The notes beneath the pieces are model-generated. The model searched no databases, was not told the DNA's origin, and was given only the letters and a program-made list of their open reading frames with translations. 6,603 bases of DNA from a bacterium (GTDB lineage Bacteria; Patescibacteria; Saccharimonadia; Saccharimonadales; UBA4665): contig JAJYCU010000037.1 of the NCBI GenBank assembly GCA_021778165.1, forward strand, positions 1-6,603, given 5' to 3'. Position 1 is the first letter of the stretch; each line of letters starts with the position of its first letter. The position numbers and the translations under genes were made by a program. This document shows positions 6,154-6,603 of the stretch, piece by piece.

Positions 6154-6603
6154 ATGGGTTTAAAAAACATCTTTAAAAAAATTTCCGTTCTGGTTATTTT
6201 CGTTTCCGTTGGTTATTTAATTTACTACAATCGTTTTAGTATTTACGACCAGGCTATTTTATATAATTATAAAGTTCCAACTTTAGTCAGTCAGCTGGCA
6301 AACGAAGATACGATGACTCCAGTTTCGAGACAAATTTTCTATATTAATCATCCTAGTTTCTTAGATAAGAGTCATTTTTCTAAACTTTGTCCCAATAACC
6401 TTCCATCTCAGGAAATAATACTCGGTTGTTATTACCCCAACGAAAACGGCATTTATATCCTCAGTGTAACTGATCCAACTCTAAATGGTATTATGCAGGT
6501 AACTGCTGCTCATGAAATGCTTCATGGAGTTTATTCTAGACTATCCTCTACTCAAAAAAACTATCTTAACGGATTGCTTCTAAACTTTTTTGAACATGAT
6601 TTG
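6154..6603 (+). CDS. Membrane-anchored putative zinc metalloprotease with HEMLH motif, C-terminus cut by window edge
   Basis: I do not recognise a named gene. The 150 visible residues begin with a basic, lysine-rich N-terminus and one hydrophobic segment (about 10-25), read as an uncleaved signal anchor with the rest outside the membrane. HEMLH (120-124) within TAAHEMLH fits a gluzincin-type HExxH zinc site; the third ligand would lie beyond the window. Two cysteines, C79 and C92, in the predicted external part could form a disulfide. The layout resembles small secreted HExxH proteins I recall from Saccharibacteria, but this is memory, not a search. The gene starts 23 bp after clpC with no terminator between them, so co-transcription is possible. 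The start is the only ATG before residue 54 and allows the whole anchor. A metalloprotease or peptidase role is inferred from the motif alone; substrate is unknown. Confidence 0.7.
   Translation, partial: MGLKNIFKKISVLVIFVSVGYLIYYNRFSIYDQAILYNYKVPTLVSQLANEDTMTPVSRQIFYINHPSFLDKSHFSKLCPNNLPSQEIILGCYYPNENGIYILSVTDPTLNGIMQVTAAHEMLHGVYSRLSSTQKNYLNGLLLNFFEHDL

Overview
This 6.6 kb window is AT-rich, densely packed bacterial DNA that reads cleanly with the standard code. No coding frame contains an in-frame TGA, so a UGA-recoding lineage such as Gracilibacteria or Absconditabacteria is not indicated. The short NusA without C-terminal repeats, the ClpC-type Clp ATPase, the small membrane-anchored HEMLH protein and the short gaps suggest a Patescibacteria/CPR genome, most likely Saccharibacteria-like. 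That placement comes from recalled family resemblance, not from a search.

Layout, left to right. (1) Positions 1-2201, minus strand: the first 733 residues of an M1 zinc aminopeptidase, with its C-terminus outside the window. (2) Positions 2202-2338: a divergent intergenic region. It holds a strong sigma70-type promoter for the rightward gene set in a cluster of direct and inverted repeats. A compact intrinsic-terminator-like hairpin sits just after the predicted transcription start, ahead of a good ribosome binding site. (3) Positions 2339-3526, plus strand: nusA. (4) Positions 3527-3628: a near-perfect CIRCE operator (the HrcA site) whose 9-nt loop contains a consensus -35 box, followed by a -10 box. 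(5) Positions 3629-6130, plus strand: clpC, a two-ATPase Hsp100 unfoldase. Its start is the ATG at 3629, not the upstream GTG that lies inside CIRCE. (6) Position 6154 to the window end, plus strand: the first 150 residues of a membrane-anchored protein with an HExxH zinc-protease motif, preceded by a TATAAT so close to the ATG that the mRNA may be leaderless.

The theme is protein quality control (an aminopeptidase, a ClpC unfoldase, a putative extracytoplasmic metalloprotease) around the transcription factor NusA. NusA is apparently separated from its usual rimP/infB partners. The most informative content is regulatory: a CIRCE/HrcA switch built into the clpC promoter, and a candidate attenuator in the nusA leader through which NusA could control itself. 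I see no mobile element, CRISPR array, RNA gene or clearly new multi-gene system.
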